Shown piece after piece: positions 63,065 to 64,000 of a stretch of DNA of 64,000 nt. A model generated the notes under the pieces. It was given only the letters and a program-made list of their open reading frames with translations, was not told where the DNA came from and ran no database searches. Origin of the DNA: Micromonospora sp. CP22 (GTDB taxonomy: Bacteria; Actinomycetota; Actinomycetes; Mycobacteriales; Micromonosporaceae); assembly GCF_009712475.1 (NCBI RefSeq), contig NZ_VCJO01000008.1, forward strand, positions 1-64,000. The letters run 5' to 3'. Position numbers and translations under genes: made by a program. Every line of letters starts with the position of its first letter. The stretch's first letter is position 1.

Positions 63065-63970
63065 TTAGGTGTTGTCGATGTATACGGTCACGGAGTCGCG
63101 TGGTGACGCCGGTTCTAGCACCGGAGGTGGTTCTTCTTCGGTGTACAGCCACATTCGGTGTGGCTTCCAGTGCATGAGTCCGCTGATTTCACGGATGCCG
63201 TAGTATCTGCCACGTTCGGGTTGCAGTGGCCATCCGCGCTCGCGCAGGTGAGCGACGAGCCGGTTCACGGTCGTTCCCCGGCTGGCACCGTCGGTGGCCG
63301 TCACCACGAACTCCGCCGTGCAGTTGCCGGCGCTGCCGCCAGAGGCACACGGCTCGGCCGAGACCAGCCGCAGCGACATCGGCAGCGGAAGGAATTCGTC
63401 CTCGCGAACAACTACGCGGAACCTCAAGTCAGCGTCGAGCTGACCGTAGGTGAGCCCACCACCGCACAGCAGCACCACAGCGGCCAGCGGTACCACCGAG
63501 GCGATCCACCGAACCGACACCCAGTTCCACTCCACCGGCGATGGATATGTGATGCGGCTGAACACCATCGCCGCCAGGCACACCGCACCGACCATCAACC
63601 ACCCCGCGAACCAGTCAAGCCACGGCGCGACGGGTAGGCCGCGAGGCCACTGCGAGACAGCGAACATCGCGGCCAGCACGACGATGAGACCGACACCGAC
63701 AACAACACCCACGCCACGGCCGCTCCGGGTACCCCACGCCCACGCACCGACCACGATCACACCGAACGTTGCCGCCACCACCGCTAGCCAAGACTCACCC
63801 TGCCAGTACGGCAACATCACCAGCCCCGCGCTGCCCGCGCTCAGCCACCACCGCCAGCCGTCACCAGCCCTCGTCGCCACACCGGATCCTAGGATCACCA
63901 CTGCCGTCAACGGCAAGCATTCGACCGCAACCCAGGATCGACGCCTGCGACCTGTCGGTTCACGCGGCAC
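63065..63970 (-). CDS. Multi-span membrane protein of unknown function, possibly partial at the window edge
   Basis: 301 residues from a GTG at 63970, but the frame stays open to the end of the window, so the true start may be outside. About six spans lie in the first 190 residues (LTAVVILGSGVAT, AGLVMLPYWQ, WLAVVAATFGVIVVGAWAWG, VGVGLIVVLAAMFAV, WFAGWLMVGAVCLAAMVF, VVPLAAVVLLCGGGLTYG). A soluble C-terminal domain with one Cys pair follows (AEPCASGG, GNCTAEFVVTATDG, HLRERGWPLQPE). No family recognised. It is convergent with cas3, 60 bases apart. Confidence 0.7.
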   Translation of the reverse strand: MPREPTGRRRRSWVAVECLPLTAVVILGSGVATRAGDGWRWWLSAGSAGLVMLPYWQGESWLAVVAATFGVIVVGAWAWGTRSGRGVGVVVGVGLIVVLAAMFAVSQWPRGLPVAPWLDWFAGWLMVGAVCLAAMVFSRITYPSPVEWNWVSVRWIASVVPLAAVVLLCGGGLTYGQLDADLRFRVVVREDEFLPLPMSLRLVSAEPCASGGSAGNCTAEFVVTATDGASRGTTVNRLVAHLRERGWPLQPERGRYYGIREISGLMHWKPHRMWLYTEEEPPPVLEPASPRDSVTVYIDNT

Positions 63971-64000
63971 GGAGCCTGCGCCGGAAAACGGGTGGCGGAT

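Noticed and set aside
63005-64000. CRISPR array after cas3
   Set aside because: No regularly spaced direct repeats were seen here or elsewhere; the region is a minus-strand membrane-protein gene.
1-64000. tRNA, rRNA or riboswitch
   Set aside because: No cloverleaf, rRNA core or known aptamer pattern was recognised by eye; a covariance search would be needed to exclude small RNAs.

Overview
The window is high-GC DNA with many GTG starts, GTGA/ATGA stop-start overlaps and SipW-type, DyP/PCuAC and MAS-like polyketide genes. Together these point to a filamentous actinomycete, most likely of the Micromonosporaceae; that is an inference from gene content and codon style, not from a marker gene. 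There are no rRNA or tRNA genes, and I saw no CRISPR array.

Layout. (1) 1-3640: a scarred edge with a three-gene set of a type I associate with phages or mobile elements, a frameshifted IS5-family transposase and the N-terminal stub of a GT-B glycosyltransferase. (2) 4216-19020: a compact biosynthetic gene cluster. On the plus strand are an alpha/beta hydrolase, a one-module MAS-like reducing polyketide synthase (KS-AT-DH-ER-KR-ACP) and a stand-alone thioester reductase. Convergent to them is a minus-strand operon encoding a KamA-like radical SAM aminomutase, a KAS III-like enzyme with Ser for Cys, a free carrier protein and a free amino-acid adenylation enzyme. A TetR repressor and a DHA2 exporter follow, sharing a 25-bp palindromic operator. 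The simplest reading is that a beta-amino acid is made, loaded on the carrier protein and transferred by the KAS III-like protein to a methyl-branched acyl or alcohol product of the polyketide arm. (3) 19503-24032: housekeeping and accessory genes (secreted esterase, TrmH methyltransferase, PhyH oxygenase, GyrI-like protein, AviRa-like rRNA methyltransferase). (4) 24317-27062: a surface-protein locus with SipW-dependent secreted proteins and a SipW peptidase fused to an LPxTG-ending domain. (5) 27166-40259: an IclR regulator and an 11-gene catabolic run. It encodes a NitT/TauT-type ABC importer, MaoC and crotonase hydratases, an SDR, two unrelated CoA-transferases, a DUF993 protein, a four-carbon acid sugar kinase and a DenD-like dehydrogenase. 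It starts with a broken TIM-barrel isomerase gene.

(6) 40568-50349: an XRE regulator with an NTF2-like protein; a copper-linked PCuAC-DyP-CopC operon; a secreted trypsin-like protease; a CPBP protease-histidine kinase-NarL regulator operon; and a DUF2267 gene. (7) 50390-55490: a ClpC-type ATPase, a P450 remnant, and a lipoprotein with a nuclease-like C-terminal domain next to an internally duplicated partner. (8) 55746-63970: a defence-like island with a DNA N6-methyltransferase carrying an N-terminal HTH and a C-terminal specificity-like domain, a small protein, a mobile-element-like protein, a serine/threonine kinase, a 50-residue ORF coupled to a lone Cas3 helicase-nuclease, and a membrane protein cut by the window edge.

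The best candidates for undescribed biology are the polyketide/beta-amino-acid cluster (region 2), the SipW-LPxTG fusion (region 4), the catabolic operon (region 5) and the lone-Cas3 island (region 8).
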